Shown here: one piece after another, positions 1-6,459 of the stretch
Layout: the number at the start of each line of letters is the position of its first letter
Numbering within the stretch: the first letter of the stretch is position 1
Source: Planctomycetota bacterium
Lineage (GTDB): Bacteria; Planctomycetota; Phycisphaerae; WQYP01
Direction of reading: 5' to 3'
NCBI GenBank assembly: GCA_021826605.1
Contig: JAKAZF010000167.1
Location: 1 to 6,459, forward strand
Length of the DNA: 6,459 nt
Translations under genes and position numbers: made by a program
The notes under the pieces: model-generated
What the model saw: only the letters and a program-made list of their open reading frames with translations
Database searches by the model: none
Told to the model about the DNA's origin: nothing

Positions 1-1
1 A

Positions 2-1570
2 AACGCTTCGGCCATCGCCTTTGGCGACAGCGCCGGCGGACCGGTTGACGCATTTGCCAACGCCACCGGTGGGCAAGCCGGCAAACTTGGCACCGGCGTA
101 TATGGCACGGGGGTTGGCAGCAGCAGTGCTACCGCCAAGGCCGAAACGAATTCCGGCGCCATTAACAGCGTCACGGCGGATGCGTCCACAACTTCCCAGG
201 CCGGCACGGCCAACAGTGTTGAAAGTTTTGCCGAAGTTGGCGGCACGATTCGCGGATACAACGGAGCCGCAAATAGACACGCCGCAAGCTATGTTTCCAT
301 TGCTCCCACGGCAAGCACCTTGGCATCAACATTTTCAGGTGCCACGAACTTTGCGGTCAGTTCAGCGGCGGATAACAATGTGCTGGGGGTCATGACCCTG
401 TCCGGCGCTGCCAACGGCGGCACGGCCAGTCAGGATTATCACAGCGAAACGGATTGGAATATTACCGCATCCCAATTATCCAGCACGGAACAGGAATTGC
501 TGCTGGGGTTTGAAGGGGCACAATACTCCGGCTCCGGATCAGTGCAGTTTCAGGTCAGCCAGAATGGCACCGATGTGATCAACCAGAGTTTCAGTTCCTT
601 CAGTGCCGCGCAGAGTTATTTCAACAGCCAGACCGTAGATCTCGGCTCTGTGGCGCAGGGTGTAACGATTGGCAACCCGCAGGTTAACATTTCATTGGAT
701 GTCACCAGCAATACATCGGGTTCCCATTTCACCGTTGGCAACATGGCCTTAAGCAATGCCACCGCCGCTTCGGCTTCGATTTCCACAGGTGGCACCTATG
801 CCGGATATTCCGTGGTGCGGAACTTCGGAGCCAATGATCAGCACACCAATGTTCAGTTCCTCGGCGGTACCGCCAATAAGGCCACCACACTGGCCGTGCA
901 GTTTGCCGATGCTCCGACCAGCAATACCAATTTAATCAGCGACATCGTTAATATCAGTGGCACCAACATTGGTACCAACAGTAATCCCTATGTGGTGCAA
1001 CTCAGTTATAACCCCGGCATTATCACCAATGGCACCACCAGCCCGGTATTGGCGTGGAACAACGGCAGCGGCTTTATAGCCGCGGTATTGGGTAACACCG
1101 GCGGCACACCGACGGAAGTCAACGGAGCCTACAATCCGCTGACCGATTTCTCCCTGGGCACCTACGGCATTAACACCGCCAATGACACCGTCTGGGCGGT
1201 ATTGAATCATTCCGGCAGCACCATTGGGGATTCCACCGGCAACTTTGCCGTTATGCAGAGAATTCCAGGCGATGCCAATGGCGATGGCGTGGTGAACAAC
1301 CTGGACTTGCTGACGGTAACCAACAACCTCAATCAGCCCTCGGGCGGCCTGTGGAGCAAAGGAGACTTTACCGACAGCGGGACGGTTAACAATGGTGATC
1401 TTCTAACGGTGGTAAACAACCTCAACGACGGCAGTACGACCGTTGCCGCCACCACCAGCGCAGCTCTCGCCGGCAGTATTGCCGCTCCCGTGCCTGAACC
1501 CGCATCCCTGGCTTTGCTGGCGATCGGAGCACTGGGAATTCTGGGGTTGCGGAAACGCCGGTGGGCTTAA
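2..1570 (+). CDS. PEP-CTERM sorting domain protein with type I dockerin, 5'-truncated by the window edge
   Basis: The reading frame is open from base 2 to the TAA at 1568-1570, giving 522 residues with no start inside the window. A TTG at 320 is only an internal codon. Residues 1 to about 106 are low-complexity Ala/Gly/Ser/Thr/Asn sequence. A beta-rich region follows at about residues 145-250 (around ELLLGFEGAQYSGSGSVQF), then a second Gly/Asn/Thr-rich region to about 420. Residues 424-475 form a type I dockerin: the first loop DANGDGVVNNLD is canonical, the second, DFTDSGTVNNGD, is degenerate. Residues 497-522 are a textbook PEP-CTERM tail: VPEP, a hydrophobic helix (ASLALLAIGALGILGL) and the basic end RKRRWA. 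In known families this tail is recognised by an exosortase-type transpeptidase, so the protein is probably exported and processed at the envelope. Its specific function is unknown; a structural or adhesive surface role is inference. Its stop lies one base from that of the convergent GH35 gene. Confidence 0.9.
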   Translation, partial: NASAIAFGDSAGGPVDAFANATGGQAGKLGTGVYGTGVGSSSATAKAETNSGAINSVTADASTTSQAGTANSVESFAEVGGTIRGYNGAANRHAASYVSIAPTASTLASTFSGATNFAVSSAADNNVLGVMTLSGAANGGTASQDYHSETDWNITASQLSSTEQELLLGFEGAQYSGSGSVQFQVSQNGTDVINQSFSSFSAAQSYFNSQTVDLGSVAQGVTIGNPQVNISLDVTSNTSGSHFTVGNMALSNATAASASISTGGTYAGYSVVRNFGANDQHTNVQFLGGTANKATTLAVQFADAPTSNTNLISDIVNISGTNIGTNSNPYVVQLSYNPGIITNGTTSPVLAWNNGSGFIAAVLGNTGGTPTEVNGAYNPLTDFSLGTYGINTANDTVWAVLNHSGSTIGDSTGNFAVMQRIPGDANGDGVVNNLDLLTVTNNLNQPSGGLWSKGDFTDSGTVNNGDLLTVVNNLNDGSTTVAATTSAALAGSIAAPVPEPASLALLAIGALGILGLRKRRWA

Positions 1571-1571
1571 T

Positions 1572-4500
1572 TCATTTGGAGGCCAATTTCACGTACCAGC
1601 GGCTCGCGGTTTTTTCCACGACCAGATGAGTATTGACGGGAGAATGGCCTTCCTGGTCGGAAACAATCAAATCATTGACCCCGCGATTGAGATAACAGCT
1701 TGGCACATACAGTCCCATGTGCATAATATTATCCGGATAATGCCCCAGATTATGACCGTTGAGCCACATATACCCGCCAGTTAAATCGCCCCATGCCACG
1801 CGCAAAATCAAATGCAACTCCTTGACCGCATTTAACTTTGGCTTCCATACAAATGTCGTGCGATAAAAGCAGGGCACATCCGGAGCCGCGGTGAATTTTT
1901 TCCATCCCGCGCCGGTCAAGGGCGATCCCATTCCGCCACGCATCCGCCAATTGACAATAGCTCCCCCGCCGGCAAGCGCCGGAGCCAGCCGGGACACGCT
2001 CAATACCACCTGCCCCAGGCTGTGCATGGTATTGGCCGGAATAAGAATACTTAACACATTGGGTTGCTTGCCATACCAGAAGGTCAGCATAGCCCGCGAC
2101 CGGTCAGTGCCGGCGGCCAACGCATCGACCCGTCCTGAATCAAAACATATAAATGCGTTGGATATCGGATGTTGCCAGGAAAAAACCAGATGATCGGCGT
2201 TTAATGCCGGCAGTTTGGCCCGCAGCCAGACCATGCCGCTTTTCTTGAATTCGGGAATGGCTCCGCCTCGCAAAGACGTCCACTTTCCCCCGCTGACATC
2301 GGATAAGACCCGCACCATCGCCGTTGATTTAGCCAATGCCAGATAACGGTATTTCCAGTTTTTCACGACCATTTGCCTGGAAATCTCCCGCATCAGCACA
2401 ACCTTGCCGAATATGCCGACAGCCCCGACTTTATTATATGGACCAATATATGTCCATAATTTAGCTCGCCCGCTGGCGCTGGCCAATATGGCCAGCGCAT
2501 TGGTTCCGGCTTTAAGTTGCACATTGACCGCCGGCTGACTGCCCGCCTCGGCCAACTTTCCATTGACAAACACATCCGCCGTGCCTGTCAGATGGGAAAA
2601 CAAAATGCGATACATCCCGGCTTTTTTTACCGTTACCATGCTGCGATACCACTGATGCAAACCCGGATAATCGCCGACCCCGATCTGCCGCGGATTGGGT
2701 GCCGCAATCCATTGTTTATCATCAGCATTGGGTTTTGCCGGCCCATCCGCCAGCCGCATCTGCCAGGGCGTAAATGTCGGAACCGTCAGATCCGCGGCTT
2801 GCGGCACTCCCGCTCCAGCCGCCATGCCCACCGGCACCGGCCTGGAGGAGGAACCAAAATAAATCCGGGCCTTGTCCATGTTGGCATCCAGCGGCATCTG
2901 TGTGTGAAGCACCATACGCCCATCGACGCGACTCGCTGCGCCCACGTAGTGCGGACCACACACCAGCGCGGGCTTCCCGAGAATATTTAAAAACCAGGTG
3001 TGATACATCGCATCGCGGCTTTCCACAAATATCCGCAGGGTGTTATGCGCGGTTTTTATGCGGTAGATATCCGGCCCTTCCGCCGGCACCTTTGCCCGCA
3101 ATGTCAAAGCGCCGCCGCGCGGCGAATCCACAAATGCCTTTGATTGCGCCTGAATTTTTCCCCGCACCGACAATCGCAACATCAATTCCGATTTTGGCGG
3201 TCCGTATGCCACCAGCGTTGTGGTTGCTCCCTGCTTAAAGACTCCGAATATGCGCGCACAGCCATACTGCAGATCAAAGAGTTTATTAATGGCAAATTTC
3301 TTAATTACCGCAAAGAGATGAAATCCGGCAATAACCTGCGGAACACCGCCAGGAATGTTGACCGTCACCGGATTAAATGACAAATTCTGATAAAAAATCA
3401 TATCTCCATTGGGACTTTGCCTTTCAAACACGCGCACACCGGGGGGAGCCTGCATTTTCAAATGCCGCACATTGACACTGGTTTCTAAAATACGTTGAAA
3501 GCTGCGCGCAAAATAATTGGCGGTCTTGTATATGTAATACAATGGCCGCAGGTCGCCGGCCTGTCCGATGGGTGCGGCAAAGTCATAACTTGGGCCGACC
3601 GTATTATCCACATACGATGATGGCGTGGTGCCCCCCACCGCCATGTATGCGTCGTATCCGTTTCCGCCATACGCAATCACATGCCACATCGACTGTCGAG
3701 ATATTTCCCGCAGGGCCGGCGGATGCGTGCGGTACAACGTAAACCACCCGGTCCACATTTCAGTTGTGAACCATGGATCCGTCCGATTTTTTGTGCTCCA
3801 AGGGCCGGGGCCCGCGGGACTGTTTCCGTGGTGCATACCGCTAAAATACATCGGCACATCAATACCCATGGCCCGGGCTTTGTTATAGAGAAATTTGTAG
3901 TAATTGTTGGGCAGCACATTGCCCCATCCCTGTGAATCCTCATTTTCCAACTGCACCATGATCACGGGGCCGCCATGGTTGATCTCATTGGCGGCCACAA
4001 TGGGCAATAATTTATTGTAGTAGCTGGTTACGACATCGATATATGGTTTGTCATCCTCCCGCACCGCCAAACCGGGAATAAACCGCAGCCATACGGGATA
4101 ACCGCCCTGACTCCACTCGCCGTTACAATAGGGTCCGATGCGCAGAATCGCATAAAATCCCATACTGTGCACGAGTTTCAAAAATGCCGCCAGATTATGC
4201 CGGCCCTTGAAGTTAAACTGTCCTTTTCGCTGTTCCTGATAGCTCCAAAAAATGTACGTCTGAACGCAATTAAATCCCGCTCGCTTCATTTTCAGCAGCC
4301 GGCTTTTCCATAAAGCCCGCGGTACCCGCTGGTAATGCATGCTGCCTGAGGCGATAAATACCCGTTTGCCCCGGATAATAAATCCTTTGCCATCAAAGTT
4401 GAAATATGGCTTGACCGCCGGCGTGGGCGGGAACATACCGACATCTTCCGGCCCAAAGGCCGCAACCGGAACCGCCCGCCACACCAACATCAACACGCCA

Positions 4501-4592
4501 AGCAATGCAGCCATACGCAGCAGGGAACGACAAGATCTGAATACATTTACGATTTTATGTTGCATCGGCAGCAAATTCACACTCCAAAGCAT
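1572..4592 (-). CDS. Exported glycoside hydrolase family 35 beta-galactosidase-like enzyme
   Basis: This 1006-residue protein probably hydrolyses terminal beta-galactosyl residues from glycans outside the cytoplasm. Residues about 10-45 look like a signal peptide: basic start, hydrophobic MAALLGVLMLVW, and VAA before a possible cleavage at 45/46. The GH35 barrel spans about 63-370 and shows the expected motifs: GSMHYQR (83-89), QTYIFW (111-116), RIGPYCNGEW (151-160) and GGYPVWL (163-169). The catalytic pair is predicted as E218 in GGPVIMVQLENED (acid/base) and E278 in TTEMWTGWF (nucleophile), followed by YMAVGGTT (316-323) and YDFAAPIG (336-343). Two galactose-binding-like jelly rolls follow: about 640-735 (ADVFVNGK) and 896-1005 (GGYMWLNGHNLGHY). 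The GH35 motif normally has an aromatic after ENE; here it is Asp219. ATG 4592 gives the longest frame, with an in-frame stop at 4608-4610. ATG 4565 (Met10) would give a more usual signal-peptide length, and neither has a clear Shine-Dalgarno. Exact substrate is unknown. Confidence 0.92.
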   Translation of the reverse strand: MLWSVNLLPMQHKIVNVFRSCRSLLRMAALLGVLMLVWRAVPVAAFGPEDVGMFPPTPAVKPYFNFDGKGFIIRGKRVFIASGSMHYQRVPRALWKSRLLKMKRAGFNCVQTYIFWSYQEQRKGQFNFKGRHNLAAFLKLVHSMGFYAILRIGPYCNGEWSQGGYPVWLRFIPGLAVREDDKPYIDVVTSYYNKLLPIVAANEINHGGPVIMVQLENEDSQGWGNVLPNNYYKFLYNKARAMGIDVPMYFSGMHHGNSPAGPGPWSTKNRTDPWFTTEMWTGWFTLYRTHPPALREISRQSMWHVIAYGGNGYDAYMAVGGTTPSSYVDNTVGPSYDFAAPIGQAGDLRPLYYIYKTANYFARSFQRILETSVNVRHLKMQAPPGVRVFERQSPNGDMIFYQNLSFNPVTVNIPGGVPQVIAGFHLFAVIKKFAINKLFDLQYGCARIFGVFKQGATTTLVAYGPPKSELMLRLSVRGKIQAQSKAFVDSPRGGALTLRAKVPAEGPDIYRIKTAHNTLRIFVESRDAMYHTWFLNILGKPALVCGPHYVGAASRVDGRMVLHTQMPLDANMDKARIYFGSSSRPVPVGMAAGAGVPQAADLTVPTFTPWQMRLADGPAKPNADDKQWIAAPNPRQIGVGDYPGLHQWYRSMVTVKKAGMYRILFSHLTGTADVFVNGKLAEAGSQPAVNVQLKAGTNALAILASASGRAKLWTYIGPYNKVGAVGIFGKVVLMREISRQMVVKNWKYRYLALAKSTAMVRVLSDVSGGKWTSLRGGAIPEFKKSGMVWLRAKLPALNADHLVFSWQHPISNAFICFDSGRVDALAAGTDRSRAMLTFWYGKQPNVLSILIPANTMHSLGQVVLSVSRLAPALAGGGAIVNWRMRGGMGSPLTGAGWKKFTAAPDVPCFYRTTFVWKPKLNAVKELHLILRVAWGDLTGGYMWLNGHNLGHYPDNIMHMGLYVPSCYLNRGVNDLIVSDQEGHSPVNTHLVVEKTASRWYVKLASK
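1596..1615 (+). terminator. Intrinsic terminator of the PEP-CTERM gene, inside the GH35 3' end
   Basis: About 25 bases after the TAA at 1568-1570 there is a GC-rich hairpin. CC (1596-1597) pairs with GG (1608-1609), A1598 is bulged, and GCG (1599-1601) pairs with CGC (1605-1607) around a three-base loop. It is followed directly by six T residues (1610-1615). The order stem, then T-tract on the + strand fits a rho-independent terminator for the rightward gene. The same bases encode the last part of the GH35 protein on the other strand. The stem is short, so its strength is uncertain. Confidence 0.55.
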
Positions 4593-4693
4593 CCACGCCC
4601 GATTATTTTAAACCGTCCGGTCGGCAAACCGCCAGGCAAACTCACTACCCTTCTCATCGGTTCATCGCACCGGGCCGACATCGCCAAGAACAT

Positions 4694-4723
4694 ATTGTAG
4701 TGGTATAACGCACCAAAACCGAA
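4694..4723 (-). promoter_or_regulatory. Weak candidate promoter for the GH35 gene
   Basis: On the minus strand TACAAT (4694-4699) resembles a sigma-70 -10 box, and TTCGGT (4718-4723) sits 18 bases upstream as a poor -35 match. Transcription would start near 4687 and give a leader of roughly 95 bases before the GH35 ATG. Only the -10 is reasonable, so this is a suggestion. Confidence 0.2.
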
Positions 4724-4796
4724 CATGTTGCGATCCGCGGCACAACCTGTGGAGAGACCATCTTCCCGGCCCGGACGGCCCCAATGTCCGCGGGCA

Positions 4797-4807
4797 TATA
4801 ATATAAT
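4797..4807. promoter_or_regulatory. Tandem overlapping TATAAT boxes in an AT-rich island
   Basis: The plus strand reads TATAATATAAT, two perfect -10 hexamers sharing one T, in otherwise GC-rich surroundings. No convincing -35 stands 16-18 bases upstream on either strand. No clear gene follows on the plus strand. On the minus strand the same island could open the duplex about 200 bases before the GH35 start. Direction is undecided. Confidence 0.25.
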
Positions 4808-5044
4808 CGCTTACTCAACCGAAATAGAGATTTGGATGCCCGTAAATATCAGCTTTCCGCGCCGACAGCGGCACGAGTGCTGCAGTTGATGGTTGGCAAA
4901 AATACTCAACGTCCATCTTGGGGCGTGATCTCTGTTTCCGTAAGTTCGCGGTCCGGATGGCCTTGCCATTTGCATGGGCAGCACTGACATATTGTGGCAG
5001 TAAAAAACGGTACCGCCGACAGAGAACTGGCAATGGCCCGTTCC

Positions 5045-5084
5045 AAAAAAAACAAATGCCGCACCGCCCGGTGATTGCCGGTGC
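5045..5084 (-). terminator. Probable intrinsic terminator of the pseudopilin gene
   Basis: Read leftward, GCACCG (5084-5079) pairs perfectly with CGGTGC (5066-5061) around a 12-base loop. An alternative inner CCGG/CCGG pairing is possible. Eight bases after the stem there is a run of eight T residues on the minus strand (the A-tract at 5045-5052). The element lies about 68 bases past the pseudopilin stop at 5152-5154. The gap between stem and T-tract is longer than ideal, which lowers confidence. Confidence 0.45.
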
Positions 5085-5094
5085 CGAAATCATC

Positions 5095-5112
5095 TTCGGT
5101 TCGGAGACCGAA
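5095..5112. repeat. Perfect 6-bp inverted repeat downstream of the pseudopilin gene
   Basis: TTCGGT (5095-5100) and ACCGAA (5107-5112) flank a six-base loop. The hairpin is about 40 bases past the pseudopilin stop and just before the stronger terminator candidate. It lacks a T-tract, so it may stabilise the 3' end of the transcript or act as an accessory stem; this is inference. Confidence 0.4.
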
Positions 5113-5151
5113 TTATTGCGGCGCGGCTTTTGCTCTTACAGGAGGCTAAAA

Positions 5152-6288
5152 TCATCCCGGAACGGTGTATGAACTGGCACCGCCCATATATTTTTTTTCC
5201 ACATCCGGTGTCGGTTCGGAACTGGGAATGATCGTTCCCGGTGGACACCAGTAGATGGGGTTGGCGGAATCAAGGTCGCTTTTCAGGCTGACATGACCAT
5301 CAAAAAACAGCATATTCATATCGAACACCCCCGGACCCGAACCATGCCGGTACGCATATTCACGGGCATCCACCCCGCCAGTGGAACGCTTGAAGCTGCC
5401 GCTGGAATTTCCCGGAGCAAAGTCCCGATTCCAGGAATCCGAATACCATGTAAAGGCACCTTCGTCGGCAAATGCGCTGCCATCGATATTTTCCGTGGTC
5501 GTCAAATCCACATCCGGTGACTCATTGGTCAGCGAGTACGCCGCACCGTCCGCACAGAAGCATTTCATGGAGGGCTGCCCGACATGTGTCATTCTCGGCG
5601 AGTAACTTGCGGGCACATGAACATAGGGAAACGTGCAGGTGTAATTGTCCGTTGCCTGAGGGTCCAGTAGAAAAAGACCGGCGGCACAATAGGATAACAT
5701 CGGCCCCACCGGCGGCTGAATCGAAGAACTGGAATAAGGCACCGCGAGAAACGTATTGCTCGGACAGATAAATGCCGGATCAGCCCGCAAGAATTCAAAT
5801 CTGGAAAGCCGATCCGGTTTGGTGGCGGCAAGCTGGTCCGAGGTGTTGGCGCATACGAATCGATGGTTCATTTCATTGGATAACGGCGTCATCCAATCAT
5901 ACTCCGCACAGAGATTCGGATAATCATATTCCGAATAGGGCGAATGGGCACCGGTGTCAATGTTAGACCAGAAAAAACTGCCGCTTGTAGCCGGGCTGCC
6001 GACAATGGCATCCTGCCACTGTGTTGCATATTCCTCCATGGCCTCGCCAATGGAATGCAGATTGGCCGCACAAACAACGGTTTGCGCATCGCGTTTGGCT
6101 TCCGCCAGGGCCGGCAGCAGCAGCGCGATCAGCAGAGCAATAATGGATATCACGACCAGCAACTCAATGAGTGTAAACGCGCGTTTTCCTTGATTGCGGT
6201 GCGCCGGTGCGGATATTTTCCAGAGAGAATTATCCCGTTGCATTGGCATAGTCACACCAGGCGTTCGCACTTCATTCGTCACGTTCAT
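5152..6288 (-). CDS. Prepilin-type N-terminal cleavage/methylation domain protein (pseudopilin-like, H-Xn-DG type)
   Basis: The 378-residue protein has a 37-residue leader ending NQGKRA, then FTLIELLVVISIIALL, the hydrophobic type IV pilin/pseudopilin helix. Cleavage is predicted between A37 and F38, with the conserved Glu at +5 (E42). Position -1 is Ala rather than the classical Gly. After the helix comes VVCAANLHSIGEAMEEYA (71-88), usual in the planctomycete/lentisphaeral members of this family. The C-terminal part carries YRHGSGPG...LFFDGHV (313-333), matching the H-X9-DG region of DUF1559-like proteins but with 14 residues between His315 and Asp330. There are nine cysteines, eight of them beyond residue 120. 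These proteins are membrane-anchored after prepilin peptidase processing; whether this one joins a type II secretion-like fibre is unknown. ATG 6288 is chosen over an upstream in-frame ATG at 6387 because AGGAG stands eight bases before it and the longer start would run into the upstream gene. Confidence 0.9.
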   Translation of the reverse strand: MNVTNEVRTPGVTMPMQRDNSLWKISAPAHRNQGKRAFTLIELLVVISIIALLIALLLPALAEAKRDAQTVVCAANLHSIGEAMEEYATQWQDAIVGSPATSGSFFWSNIDTGAHSPYSEYDYPNLCAEYDWMTPLSNEMNHRFVCANTSDQLAATKPDRLSRFEFLRADPAFICPSNTFLAVPYSSSSIQPPVGPMLSYCAAGLFLLDPQATDNYTCTFPYVHVPASYSPRMTHVGQPSMKCFCADGAAYSLTNESPDVDLTTTENIDGSAFADEGAFTWYSDSWNRDFAPGNSSGSFKRSTGGVDAREYAYRHGSGPGVFDMNMLFFDGHVSLKSDLDSANPIYWCPPGTIIPSSEPTPDVEKKYMGGASSYTVPG

Positions 6289-6296
6289 AACCGTAT

Positions 6297-6301
6297 CTCC
6301 T
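6297..6301 (-). promoter_or_regulatory. Shine-Dalgarno that fixes the pseudopilin start
   Basis: AGGAG on the minus strand with an eight-base spacer to ATG 6286-6288. It supports a 378-residue protein instead of a 411-residue one starting at 6387. Confidence 0.85.
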
Positions 6302-6304
6302 GAA

Positions 6305-6325
6305 TCGATATTCTTTTTCGATATT
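6305..6325. repeat. Short direct repeat in the leader of the pseudopilin gene
   Basis: TCGATATT occurs at 6305-6312 and again at 6318-6325, with a 13-base period, just upstream of the Shine-Dalgarno. ATCGA and TCGAT within it could also form a weak hairpin. It may be a regulator site or chance in a locally AT-rich spacer. Confidence 0.3.
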
Positions 6326-6337
6326 GATGCACCGACG

Positions 6338-6459
6338 TTACGACCCGCCAGCCGATGGCGCGTTATAGCGGCGCAGCCATTTTTCATATTGCGCTTTGGT
6401 TGGCGGCGGAGACGATCCGGGCCGGGGTGGTTTCTCGTTGGCCGTTACCAGCCGTCCGG
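6338..6459 (-). CDS. C-terminal end of an unidentified protein, truncated by the window edge
   Basis: On the minus strand the frame entering at 6457 stays open for 39 codons and ends at a TAA (6338-6340). The readable end is Pro-rich (about residues 10-19 of the fragment, ending SSPPPT) followed by KAQYEKWLRRYNAPSAGGS, a composition typical of a genuine protein tail; the other two frames on this strand stop earlier. No domain is recognisable in so short a piece, so no function is assigned. It precedes the pseudopilin gene by 49 bases on the same strand, and no terminator is visible between them, so co-transcription is possible. The coding call rests on composition, frame and spacing only. Confidence 0.55.
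   Translation of the reverse strand, partial: GRLVTANEKPPRPGSSPPPTKAQYEKWLRRYNAPSAGGS

Larger units (their letters stand above)
4593..5151. other. Intergenic region between the pseudopilin and GH35 genes
   Basis: This 559-base stretch lies downstream of the leftward pseudopilin gene and upstream of the leftward GH35 gene. It holds two hairpins on the pseudopilin side (5045-5084 and 5095-5112), an AT-rich TATAAT cluster (4797-4807), a weak leftward promoter candidate (4694-4723) and a small dyad close to the GH35 start (4613-4624). Open frames here, such as a leftward 92-codon frame at 4815-5093 and a rightward one at 4918-5172 that needs a TTG start, show no recognisable protein motif. They also overlap the terminator-like hairpin, so I do not call them genes. 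Confidence 0.7.

Noticed and set aside
21..395. Rightward 124-codon Pro/Arg-rich frame.
   Set aside because: It is an out-of-frame shadow of the PEP-CTERM gene, which is open through the whole stretch.
2517..3238. Long rightward frames inside the GH35 gene (for example 2517-2990 and 2774-3238).
   Set aside because: They lie opposite a well-supported GH35 coding sequence and have the Pro/Arg/His-rich composition of antisense shadows, with no domain or start signal.
4815..5093. Leftward 92-codon ATG frame in the intergenic gap.
   Set aside because: No recognisable domain, no clear ribosome binding site, and its 5' end overlaps the terminator-like hairpin of the pseudopilin gene.
4918..5172. 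A possible decayed regulator on the plus strand: MARSKK... before the A8 tract and a frame continuing with PVIAGAEIIFGSETELLRRG, faintly like the N-terminus of XylR-type sugar regulators.
   Set aside because: It needs a frameshift in the A8 run, the resemblance is weak and short, and the A8 tract is better explained as the T-tract of the leftward terminator.
6289..6387. N-terminal extension of the pseudopilin to the ATG at 6387.
   Set aside because: The added 33 residues are not leader-like, overlap the upstream gene's tail, and the AGGAG at 6297-6301 points to the ATG at 6288.

Overview
The window looks like a piece of a planctomycete chromosome, most likely of the Phycisphaerae type. Verrucomicrobiota or Lentisphaerota are the main alternatives. 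This rests on three signatures seen together: a secreted protein ending in a type I dockerin plus a PEP-CTERM sorting signal, a large exported GH35 glycosidase, and a single-gene pseudopilin-like protein with the FTLIELLVVISIIALL signature and a C-terminal H-Xn-DG motif. The assignment is an inference from protein architecture; no rRNA or other phylogenetic marker is present.

Layout. Positions 2-1570 (+) hold the C-terminal 522 residues of a PEP-CTERM/dockerin surface protein whose start lies left of the window. It converges tail to tail, with one base between the stop codons, on a 1006-residue GH35 beta-galactosidase-like enzyme (1572-4592, -). Positions 4593-5151 form a non-coding gap containing possible promoter sequence for the GH35 gene and an intrinsic-terminator-like hairpin for the next gene. 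Positions 5152-6288 (-) encode a 378-residue prepilin-type (pseudopilin-like) protein with a clear Shine-Dalgarno sequence. The right edge (6338-6459, -) carries the last 39 codons of an upstream same-strand gene, 49 bp ahead of the pseudopilin gene, so these two may be co-transcribed.

How they may work together. All three well-covered products are predicted to leave the cytoplasm: the GH35 enzyme by signal peptide, the PEP-CTERM protein by exosortase-type sorting, and the pseudopilin by prepilin peptidase processing. This fits a cell that handles galactose-containing polysaccharides at its envelope, but no functional link between the genes is shown by the sequence. I found no mobile element, CRISPR array, tRNA or rRNA, and no convincing new multi-gene system. 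The points worth checking are the overlapping terminator and coding design at the convergent junction, two motif departures (ENED in GH35, H-X14-DG in the pseudopilin), and the unannotated C-terminal fragment at the right edge.
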